Assembly (NCBI GenBank): GCA_024639455.1
Contig: JAHEIH010000026.1
Coordinates: 54,887-118,886 of the forward strand
Origin: Cellvibrionales bacterium
GTDB lineage: Bacteria; Pseudomonadota; Gammaproteobacteria; Pseudomonadales; JAHEIH01
Direction: 5' to 3'
Length of the DNA: 64,000 nt
Both the position numbers and the translations under genes were made by a program. The notes beneath the pieces were generated by a model. That model did no database searches and was not told where the DNA came from. It saw only the letters and a program-made list of their open reading frames with translations. The number at the start of each line of letters is the position of its first letter. Position 1 is the first letter of the stretch. Shown in pieces: positions 57,730-64,000 of the stretch.

Positions 57730-58449
57730 TTGAGTATCGCCAAAAAGGACACAATTAGCCGCTTATTCGCGTCCATCGCTGGTCGCGCTGGCAATGCTTT
57801 GCGTTTGGCTAAGTGGGGCTTTGTGGTAGTGCTTTCCAGCGCGGTAGCCACTACCGACTTCGGCCGCATGCAATCCTTAGCCATGCAACGCTATGGGGCC
57901 AAAGCCGCTGACACCGTCGCGGCATGGCAACAACTAATCGCTGAAACTACCCCTTTGAATGAAAGTCAGAAGTTAAAAAAAGTGAACGACTTTTTTAACA
58001 CGCGCGTGGCCTTTGTCGACGACATTTATAACTGGAAAGAGAGCGATTATTGGGCGACCCCCTTAGAAACGATGGGCGTAGCCAAGGGCGACTGCGAAGA
58101 TTACAGCATTGCCAAGTACACCACCTTACAGCTGGTGGGTGTGCCGATCGAAAAACTGCGCATGACCTATGTAAAGGCCAAAATCGGTGGCCGCAACAGC
58201 ACCGTGAGCCAGGCCCACATGGTGGTCAGTTACTACCCTCAACCCAACGCCGAGCCTTTACTGCTCGACAACTTAATTCCAGATATTCGGCCCGCCTCGC
58301 GTCGCCGTGACCTAACACCCGTTTTCAGTTTTAACTCGGCCGGTATATGGGTAGGTGGCGCCACACAGGCGTCGAGCAACAATCCGGGCGCTAAGCTGTC
58401 ACGCTGGCGCGACTTAATCGCACGTATGCAAAACGAGGGGCTTAATTAA
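57730..58449 (+). CDS. lapG: LapG-family periplasmic transglutaminase-like cysteine protease
   Basis: A 239-aa bacterial transglutaminase-like cysteine proteinase (DUF920). LapG clips the N-terminus of LapA-type adhesins to release the cells. The catalytic triad is visible as C122 (KGDCEDYSIAKY), H163 (SQAHMVVSY) and D180 (LLLDNL). The N-terminus has a hydrophobic segment (WGFVVVLSSAVATT) for export. Start is TTG at 57730 with a weak AAGGGA site, so the exact start is uncertain. lapD follows 29 bp downstream, the usual partner that sequesters it. Confidence 0.9.
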   Translation: MSIAKKDTISRLFASIAGRAGNALRLAKWGFVVVLSSAVATTDFGRMQSLAMQRYGAKAADTVAAWQQLIAETTPLNESQKLKKVNDFFNTRVAFVDDIYNWKESDYWATPLETMGVAKGDCEDYSIAKYTTLQLVGVPIEKLRMTYVKAKIGGRNSTVSQAHMVVSYYPQPNAEPLLLDNLIPDIRPASRRRDLTPVFSFNSAGIWVGGATQASSNNPGAKLSRWRDLIARMQNEGLN

Positions 58450-58478
58450 TGTCCGCTCGACAACCAATGGAGTGAGCC

Positions 58479-60410
58479 ATGTCACTGTATAAACAACTAT
58501 GGATAGGAATCGCCTTACTCATGACGCTGGCCTTTGGTGGCAGCTTTGTAGTGAGTAGTATTTCCGCGAAAGCCTACCTGCAGGAACAGTTGACCATCAA
58601 GAATTCGGACAACGCCAACGCCCTCGCCCTGTCGCTTTCCACTGCCGAGGCCGACCCGATCATGTTGGAATTGACGCTTTCCGCCCAGTTCGACACCGGC
58701 TTTTATAAGCGCATTTTGCTCACCGCCCCCGATGGCAGCGTGATGCTGAGTCGTGAAGATAACAGCCCCGTGGTGGAGGCCCCGGCTTGGTTCGTACGCT
58801 TATTTCCCCTCAAAGCCGACCCCGGCATTGCGCAAATTCAAAACGGTTGGAACCAAGTTGGCAGCCTGACGTTGGAGTCTCACTCGCGCTTTGCCTACAC
58901 AGCCCTTTGGGCCAGCACAATGCGCTTACTCGGTTATTTCGTGGTCGCTGCCATCATTGCAGGCGTGGCGGGTAGCTTCTTACTGCGGCTTATTACTAGG
59001 CCGCTTGATGCCGTGGTGGACCAAGCCCAGGCGATTGGCGAACGCCGCTTTATTACCACCCCTGAACCCAATACCCTAGAGTTCAAGGCCGTGGTCAATT
59101 CCATGAATACCCTGTCGAGCCGTATTAAAGACATGCTCGCGCAAGAGGCGGCGCGCTTGGAACAGTGGCGCAAAGACGCCCAGTTAGATGGCGTGACCAA
59201 GCTGCTTAACCGCGGGCCGTTTATCGGCAAACTGAGCGCCGTGCTAGACCGTGACGACGCCAGCTCCAGTGGTGTAATAATGATGATTCGCCTGCCCGGG
59301 TTGATCGAAATGAACCGTAGCGAAGGCCGCGCTGTGGTGGATAGTTTACTGACCCAGTTTGGTAGCACGTTGAATAAATTCGCCACCGATAACCCGCTGT
59401 GGGAAGCCGGCCGCATGAACGGTTCCGACTTTGCCCTACTCGCACCTGCCGCCGAAAACCCCAAAGCCACCTCCGAGCAAGTGAAAAGTGCCTTAATTGG
59501 CGTGGCCAAGGCGCTGGAGATTTCATCGCTTTCCAACTTGCCCGCCGCCGCTACCCAATACCGTTCCGGCGAGGGCGTAGGCGCGATTTTGACCCGCCTA
59601 GATGCCAGCTTGTTGAACGCCGAGAAAGAAGGCCAATCCACCCTTTTAGTGGCCGCTGGCTCTAGCCAACAAGACGAACCAGCAGGCGATGCCAAAGATC
59701 AAAGCCGCACCTGGCGCGAAATATTGCAGCATGCCTTTACCCAAAACGACTTCCGCTTGGCTAGCTTCCCCGTGGTAAGCATGGCCGGCGAACTGATCCA
59801 CGACGAGTGCCCTGCCCGCTTAGTGAAAGACGGCGCCCTGATTCCCGCTGGGGAATTCCTGCCCTGGATCAACCGCCTTAACATGGCCACCGACCTCGAC
59901 AAACAGGCCGTGACCCTAGCGCTGCAAACCCTGAGCGAACAGCCCCAACACATCGGCGTGAACATTTCCGCCACAGCCTTAGAAGACAAAGACTTCATAG
60001 AATGGTTGCATAGCACCTTAAAAGCCGCGCCCAAAGAAGCTAGCCGCCTGTGGTTAGAGATCCCCGAGTACGGCGTGTACCAACGCCTCGAAGCCTTCCG
60101 CACCATGTGTCGCTTACTCAAACCGCTGGGTTGCCGCATTGGTATTGAGCACGTTGGCCAAGAGATCAAACAACTCGGCTTACTGCATGATTTAGGCATC
60201 GACTACGTCAAGATCGATTCCTCCATGGTGCGCGACGTCGACCAAAACCCCGCCAACCAAACCATGCTGCGCGCCCTGTGCACCATCGTTCACTCGATTG
60301 GCCTGACCGCTATTGCCGAGTTGGTAATGAACGACAAAGAGTGGGAGACCTTGAAAGGTTTAGGACTGGATGGCGCCACTGGGCCAGAGGCTGAAAGACA
60401 ACGGGTTTAA
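58479..60410 (+). CDS. lapD: LapD-family c-di-GMP receptor with degenerate GGDEF and EAL domains
   Basis: A 643-aa inner-membrane receptor. An N-terminal span, a periplasmic LapD/MoxY-like domain (about 30-145), a second span and HAMP (LRLITRPLDAVVDQAQAIGE) precede a GGDEF domain whose active site reads NGSDF and an EAL domain whose motif is replaced by ECPARL. Both are therefore expected to be inactive and the EAL part to bind c-di-GMP. Binding pulls LapG away from the adhesin. The C-terminal DGATGP is typical, with a few extra residues. A REP-like element follows at once. Confidence 0.92.
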   Translation: MSLYKQLWIGIALLMTLAFGGSFVVSSISAKAYLQEQLTIKNSDNANALALSLSTAEADPIMLELTLSAQFDTGFYKRILLTAPDGSVMLSREDNSPVVEAPAWFVRLFPLKADPGIAQIQNGWNQVGSLTLESHSRFAYTALWASTMRLLGYFVVAAIIAGVAGSFLLRLITRPLDAVVDQAQAIGERRFITTPEPNTLEFKAVVNSMNTLSSRIKDMLAQEAARLEQWRKDAQLDGVTKLLNRGPFIGKLSAVLDRDDASSSGVIMMIRLPGLIEMNRSEGRAVVDSLLTQFGSTLNKFATDNPLWEAGRMNGSDFALLAPAAENPKATSEQVKSALIGVAKALEISSLSNLPAAATQYRSGEGVGAILTRLDASLLNAEKEGQSTLLVAAGSSQQDEPAGDAKDQSRTWREILQHAFTQNDFRLASFPVVSMAGELIHDECPARLVKDGALIPAGEFLPWINRLNMATDLDKQAVTLALQTLSEQPQHIGVNISATALEDKDFIEWLHSTLKAAPKEASRLWLEIPEYGVYQRLEAFRTMCRLLKPLGCRIGIEHVGQEIKQLGLLHDLGIDYVKIDSSMVRDVDQNPANQTMLRALCTIVHSIGLTAIAELVMNDKEWETLKGLGLDGATGPEAERQRV

Positions 60411-60418
60411 TACATAAT

Positions 60419-60482
60419 TGTGGGACCTTGTTGTACTTATACAAATCGTCCATGACGATATTGTGTAAGAACAACAAGGGAA
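60419..60482. repeat. REP-like element, copy C (inverted, long arm)
   Basis: TGTGGGA flanks a near-perfect 23-bp-arm palindrome (CCTTGTTGT at 60426-60434 pairing with ACAACAAGG at 60471-60479, inner arms CTTATACAA / TTGTGTAAG and TCGTC / GACGA) followed by GAA. Reversed, the flanks TTCCCTT and AAGGTCCCACA are those of copies A and B. Confidence 0.7.
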
Positions 60483-60594
60483 CCCAATGCAACCTAGTTA
60501 AAACCGCCCCTCAAGCCAGTTACCTTAACCCTTATCATCCCATACATTCTTAAGCATGGATGACCCGAAACATTTACTCACCCACCCCAAAAGC

Positions 60595-60613
60595 GTACAC
60601 TATTCGGTACACT
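60595..60613. promoter_or_regulatory. Putative autoregulatory operator of the toxin-antitoxin pair
   Basis: GTACACT occurs at 60595-60601 and 60607-60613, centres 12 bp apart, 14 bp before the antitoxin ATG. YefM-YoeB operators have TGTACA-like cores with 12-bp spacing, so this fits. Confidence 0.55.
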
Positions 60614-60627
60614 TTGAGGGCATAGCA

Positions 60628-60888
60628 ATGAAAACAGTCTCGGCGACAGAAGCACGAAAAACATTTTTCGAACTGATTAAGCAGACAAATCAACAGCACG
60701 AAATTTTCGAAGTTCACCACAAATCTGGCAAAGCGATGATCATGTCGGCAGAAGATTACGACAGCCTGATAGAAACATTGCACATTCTTTCGCAACCTGA
60801 TTTCAATGAGACTTTTGAGCAATCAACCAAAGAAGCCGACAACGGCGACACGGATAGTTTTGAGGATGTTTTTGGTGAGCCGCTGTGA
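60628..60888 (+). CDS. Phd/YefM-family antitoxin
   Basis: An 86-aa antitoxin. The N-terminal DNA-binding fold starts KTVSATEARKTFFELIKQTN, and VHHKSGKAMIMSAEDYDSLI is the conserved YefM/Phd core; the acidic C-terminus binds the toxin. The ATG at 60628 has GAGGG upstream and lies directly behind the operator; an earlier in-frame ATG at 60556 would span the operator. It overlaps the toxin start as GTGA. Confidence 0.9.
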   Translation: MKTVSATEARKTFFELIKQTNQQHEIFEVHHKSGKAMIMSAEDYDSLIETLHILSQPDFNETFEQSTKEADNGDTDSFEDVFGEPL

Positions 60889-61148
60889 GCGACACTCGCT
60901 ACAAAATCGAAATTACCAAGCAAGCGCAAAAGGATATAACTAAGCTATCCGATAAACTCAAAAACAAATTGAAAGATATACTGCGACACAAAATAGCCGT
61001 CACGCCCTATGAAGGCAAACCACTTATTGGGAAATTGAATGGTTACTACTCAGTCCGTTTGAGCTTTCAAGATAGAATTGTGTATCGAATAGAAGACGAG
61101 TGCTGTGTTGTTGTGGTCATCAGGGCTAAAACCCATTACGGACAATAA
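60885..61148 (+). CDS. RelE/YoeB-family toxin
   Basis: An 87-aa toxin of the Txe/YoeB-RelE fold, which cleaves mRNA at the ribosome. Typical features are the N-terminal helix KQAQKDITKLS, the strands GKLNGYYSVRLSFQDRIVYRIE (two stretches) and the C-terminal catalytic end RAKTHYGQ, with His-Tyr as in YoeB. Start is GTG coupled to the antitoxin stop. It lies between lapD and the adhesin gene, probably an insertion into the locus. Confidence 0.87.
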   Translation: MSDTRYKIEITKQAQKDITKLSDKLKNKLKDILRHKIAVTPYEGKPLIGKLNGYYSVRLSFQDRIVYRIEDECCVVVVIRAKTHYGQ

Positions 61149-61149
61149 A

Positions 61150-61181
61150 AAAGGCGATGAACCTTCCAGTTCGTCGCCTTT
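61150..61181. terminator. Bidirectional terminator after toxin gene
   Basis: AAAGGCGATGAA / TTCGTCGCCTTT (61150-61161 and 61170-61181, one G-U pair) with an 8-nt loop. A-rich and T-rich flanks allow use by both the toxin gene and the convergent adhesin-side gene. Confidence 0.8.
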
Positions 61182-61199
61182 ATCATTTTATTGGATCAA

Positions 61200-61541
61200 T
61201 TAATCACGCCCAAAGAACAAACTCTCTTCATCTAATAGATCAAGCTTACTCGCCATACCATCACGCAATTTCTTACGCTTGAGCATTTTCGCCTGCGACG
61301 CGTCCGGCAATTCCGTAAATTGAATCACGTTCTTTGCCATCAAAAGCTCAATTACGTCTTCCAATACCCGCACGAAATCCAGGTCTGTTTTGATTAGTTC
61401 AGCTTCCTCCGAACCGATCAAATCCAGCCCAAAGGCAGCAATGTCATCGGCGTCTTGCTCAGTGGCCTCCGAGAAGCCTGGAAAGGCTTCTTCAGAGACT
61501 GCCGAGATTTGGCCAGCGGTGTTGCGTTTGATGTAGGGCAT
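61200..61541 (-). CDS. Conserved hypothetical protein accompanying the adhesin
   Basis: A 113-aa cytoplasmic protein. The start MPYIKRNTAGQISAVSEEAF and the later block LDFVRVLEDVIELLMAKNVI with FTELPDASQAKML resemble a family often found near genes for large surface proteins in Pseudomonas and relatives and sometimes mislabelled tryptophan synthase beta subunit-like. It starts 8 bp after the adhesin stop and is co-transcribed with it. Role unknown. Confidence 0.65.
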   Translation of the reverse strand: MPYIKRNTAGQISAVSEEAFPGFSEATEQDADDIAAFGLDLIGSEEAELIKTDLDFVRVLEDVIELLMAKNVIQFTELPDASQAKMLKRKKLRDGMASKLDLLDEESLFFGRD

Positions 61542-61549
61542 GTATGTCC

Positions 61550-64000
61550 TTATTCAGCTATTAATTTACCCGAATTCAACAAGCTTTGGATAACATCTGT
61601 TTCAACAGAAGAACCATTATACAATGTGCCAGTCAAGTCACTGATTGTTGTATCTGATAGGGTAATATTTTGTGATGTACCCTCGGAATCAGTAATGCTG
61701 ATGACTGTATCAGTATTAAGACCATTTACTTGCTCTGCAATACTAATAGAGCCGGCTGTTACAAGTGCAATCACTGCAGCATCTGAACCATCTGTCAAAA
61801 GATCACTTATATCAAGGGCATCAGATCCATTTCCAAAGTCTGTAATTGTATCGTTGCCGCCATCGGTATCAGCTAGAGTCCATACGAAGAGGTCATCTCC
61901 AAGTCCACCTATCAACTCATCGTTACCAAGGCCACCTCGCAAAAAATCATCCCCATCGTTACCAGAGATTGTATCTTCGCCAGCAGCTCCACTTAGGAAG
62001 TCATTACCTACGCCTCCTGACAAAATATCATTGTTAGATGTTCCGGCTACCAGATCGACATCGAATTGAGCATAGATGGTGTCACCATCTCCATCTTCAG
62101 CAACAATATTAAATGCAAGATTTAAATCTGATGCGTCAATTGTTTCACTGTAATCTAAAGCTAATCCAACTACTTTCAAAACTAAATTATTGTCTCCTGG
62201 CTCAAGCTCAATGAAGTCAATTGTCTTTCCCGATGCATCTGGAATCGAATTAATATCAAGAGAAGCAGTATATGTTCCATCTGCGTTTGCAATATATGGA
62301 TAACCACCTTCAGGGTCATAAGATACAATATCTTCTGTTCCATCATCATATGTAATGGTGAAATTTATTGTATTCTTATTAGCATTATCTGGTGCAAAAC
62401 TACCAGTAGATGACAAAATAACATTAAACACTGAAATAGAAGCTGATTCATGACCTGCTTGTTGCACAATATCAAATTTGACTGCCTCGGCTTGCTGCTC
62501 GGAAATGGTATCACCACCAACACCAAAATCTCCATCGCTCAGCGATAAGGTAGCTCCACCATAATCAGTAGTGGAGTTTTTGCCAGAAATTTCAACTGCA
62601 AATGCGCCACCAAATTGAGAGCTTTCTATATACCCATTATAAGCATCCACTACATTGATTGAGCCTTGTAAATCCACAGACTCTTGGGTAGTTTTTGGTG
62701 TTATCGCCTCCAGTTTAAAATCATAAGTGCCATCATTATTAACGGTAATAACAAAGAATGTATTTCCGTCACCATCCTCAGCAATCCATTGACCATTGGT
62801 GTCTTCATCAGGATAAAAATTGAAGCCTGTAGGCAAACCCGTAATAGACAGATCAGTGATAGCTAGCGGCAGATCGCTTGTGTCAGCACCAGAATTAAAT
62901 TCGTAACTACCAGAAAATGTAAAAATCTCTCTGTTAATCTCTAATTCTGTGAATGACATTGTGCCGCCTTCATCATCGGCAATGTCAAAAGTTATTGTGC
63001 TTTCAGCAGAATAAACTAATTCATCAAGATGATTTTTCGTTCCATCCGTGACAGAGACATTGAAACTATTAGTTTCTATTTGATTTAAAACATCAGTAGT
63101 TGGTGAAGTTAGTAAGAATATATAACTTATAATACCATTCTCAAATTTATTGAAAGTGACTTCACCGTTATCTGTTTCAAAAGTCAGGTATGTACTTGGA
63201 TCTGAGAGAACTATTGCCTCAAGATCCTCGTCAGAGAAAATGACATCTGATATACCATCTTTTGCACCAGTTATCTTTATTCCCTCAATGTCATCGAGTC
63301 CATCAGAATCATTTAATGTAATTGCGCCTTCAGCCTGAATACTTGAAACTCCAGCATTAGACCCATCCTCTAGTCCTGCCTCATAAACTGTATCGTTTGC
63401 ATTATCCGTATTACCAGTATTGACAAGTAATGTTGCAGAATCATTCGTACCATAAATTGTGATCGTGATGTCCTGCGTCACAGTGCCAAGGTTTTCATCA
63501 TCCACCGTCACAGTGTAAACCTGCGTCAGACTCTCACCTGCGGCCAAGTACTCCACTGCAGTATCCGCAACCGTGAACGTCCAGCCCACAGTACCGTCGG
63601 TATTATCCGTAGCATCACTACTCAGCGTCAGAGAGCCCAGCGGTGATGCAATGGCGACGCCATTCTCATCTTTAACCGTCGTGCCAACCGTCAGATCATG
63701 CTGATCCGTTACATCAACATCTGCGAAGGTGATGTCACCTGTCGCTGTCAGATCGCCGCCTTCGTTTGGTTCCGCTTTCTCAGTCACTGAACCGCTAGCA
63801 TCGGTGCCAGAAGCCGTCAACGTAGGTTGATCATTGGTGCCCGTGATGGTCACGGTCACCGTTTCAGTATCACTCCCAACGTCGTTATCAGTCACAGTCA
63901 CATCAAAGCTAACGGTAGTGGTTTCACCCAACGCCAGGTCCTGGAAGTCAGCACCAGGGTTGTAGGTGTACTCGCCTGTGTCAGCATCGATAGAGACGCT
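61550..64000 (-). CDS. LapA-like VCBS/RTX adhesin, C-terminal part (gene runs off the window)
   Basis: The frame is open to the window edge, giving at least 816 residues of the C-terminal end of a large surface adhesin. From the N-side there are VCBS/cadherin-like repeats (63430-64000; GTNDQPTLTASGTDASGSVT), a unique AT-rich region (62050-63420), then RTX calcium-binding nonapeptides (61880-62045; GGVGNDFLSGAAGEDTISGN) and a type I secretion tail (DLFVWTLADTDGGNDTITDF). With the TolC-OmpA channel, LapG and LapD nearby it is the likely substrate of this Lap system. The N-terminal retention module with the LapG cleavage site is outside the window. Confidence 0.9.
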   Translation of the reverse strand, partial: SVSIDADTGEYTYNPGADFQDLALGETTTVSFDVTVTDNDVGSDTETVTVTITGTNDQPTLTASGTDASGSVTEKAEPNEGGDLTATGDITFADVDVTDQHDLTVGTTVKDENGVAIASPLGSLTLSSDATDNTDGTVGWTFTVADTAVEYLAAGESLTQVYTVTVDDENLGTVTQDITITIYGTNDSATLLVNTGNTDNANDTVYEAGLEDGSNAGVSSIQAEGAITLNDSDGLDDIEGIKITGAKDGISDVIFSDEDLEAIVLSDPSTYLTFETDNGEVTFNKFENGIISYIFLLTSPTTDVLNQIETNSFNVSVTDGTKNHLDELVYSAESTITFDIADDEGGTMSFTELEINREIFTFSGSYEFNSGADTSDLPLAITDLSITGLPTGFNFYPDEDTNGQWIAEDGDGNTFFVITVNNDGTYDFKLEAITPKTTQESVDLQGSINVVDAYNGYIESSQFGGAFAVEISGKNSTTDYGGATLSLSDGDFGVGGDTISEQQAEAVKFDIVQQAGHESASISVFNVILSSTGSFAPDNANKNTINFTITYDDGTEDIVSYDPEGGYPYIANADGTYTASLDINSIPDASGKTIDFIELEPGDNNLVLKVVGLALDYSETIDASDLNLAFNIVAEDGDGDTIYAQFDVDLVAGTSNNDILSGGVGNDFLSGAAGEDTISGNDGDDFLRGGLGNDELIGGLGDDLFVWTLADTDGGNDTITDFGNGSDALDISDLLTDGSDAAVIALVTAGSISIAEQVNGLNTDTVISITDSEGTSQNITLSDTTISDLTGTLYNGSSVETDVIQSLLNSGKLIAE

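Noticed and set aside
63430..64000. Repeated DNA as a possible CRISPR or tandem array
   Set aside because: The similarity is at protein level (VCBS repeats) in a continuous frame, without spacers.

Overview
The window reads as chromosomal DNA of an aerobic marine gammaproteobacterium. This rests on the gene content (glnG/glnK/amtB, ubiK, comM, rep, cytochrome c5, two large TonB-dependent receptors, NhaD-type sodium/proton antiporters, a BCCT betaine transporter and a Lap-type adhesin locus). Rank below class is inference. Nothing looks like a phage, plasmid or CRISPR array.

Layout. (1) 1-4220: nitrogen control. The 3' part of glnG (ntrC) faces a minus-strand operon of porin-like gene, glnK and amtB, preceded by a near-consensus sigma-54 promoter and an NtrC palindrome. 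(2) 4221-12057: housekeeping genes ubiK, comM and rep, two Na+/H+ antiporters, a cytochrome c5, tRNA-Arg(CCG) and a YciI-like protein. (3) 12069-19072: an AraC regulator between a DUF885/amidohydrolase/membrane-protein operon and a TonB receptor gene, with 22-bp-spaced direct repeats in both control regions. (4) 19076-21180: a chimeric gene remnant (winged-helix-like N-terminus joined to the C-terminus of serine dehydratase) behind four repeats of exact 24-bp period, then an SDR gene and an XRE regulator.

(5) 21364-46702 is the most interesting part, a methylated-amine (probably glycine betaine) catabolic island. It encodes a BCCT transporter, a TonB receptor, two non-pyrrolysine MttB-family methyltransferases, a corrinoid protein, a methyl-THF:corrinoid methyltransferase, a RamA-like corrinoid activase, DUF1638, a dimethylglycine-dehydrogenase-like enzyme, sarcosine oxidase SoxBDAG, formate-THF ligase, serine dehydratase and a GlxA/GbdR-like regulator. 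The proposed route is betaine to dimethylglycine by corrinoid methyl transfer, then to sarcosine and glycine by flavin oxidation, then to serine and pyruvate, with C1 units on tetrahydrofolate. The four enzymes expected to touch the corrinoid protein carry Arg-rich terminal tails, while the corrinoid protein starts with a strongly acidic tail. Both divergent promoters of the island contain the same 21-bp-spaced direct repeat.

(6) 46869-55565: assorted metabolism (tannase-like esterase, alpha-methylacyl-CoA racemase, GST/NUDIX operon with an overlooked small membrane gene, Bcr/CflA exporter, serine hydrolase, alkaline phosphatase). (7) 55611-64000: a Lap biofilm locus with a TolC-OmpA fusion, the LapG protease, the LapD c-di-GMP receptor, a YefM/YoeB-like toxin-antitoxin pair, a small conserved protein and the C-terminal part of a VCBS/RTX adhesin running off the window. 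A REP-like hairpin family with conserved flanks occurs at three gene ends.
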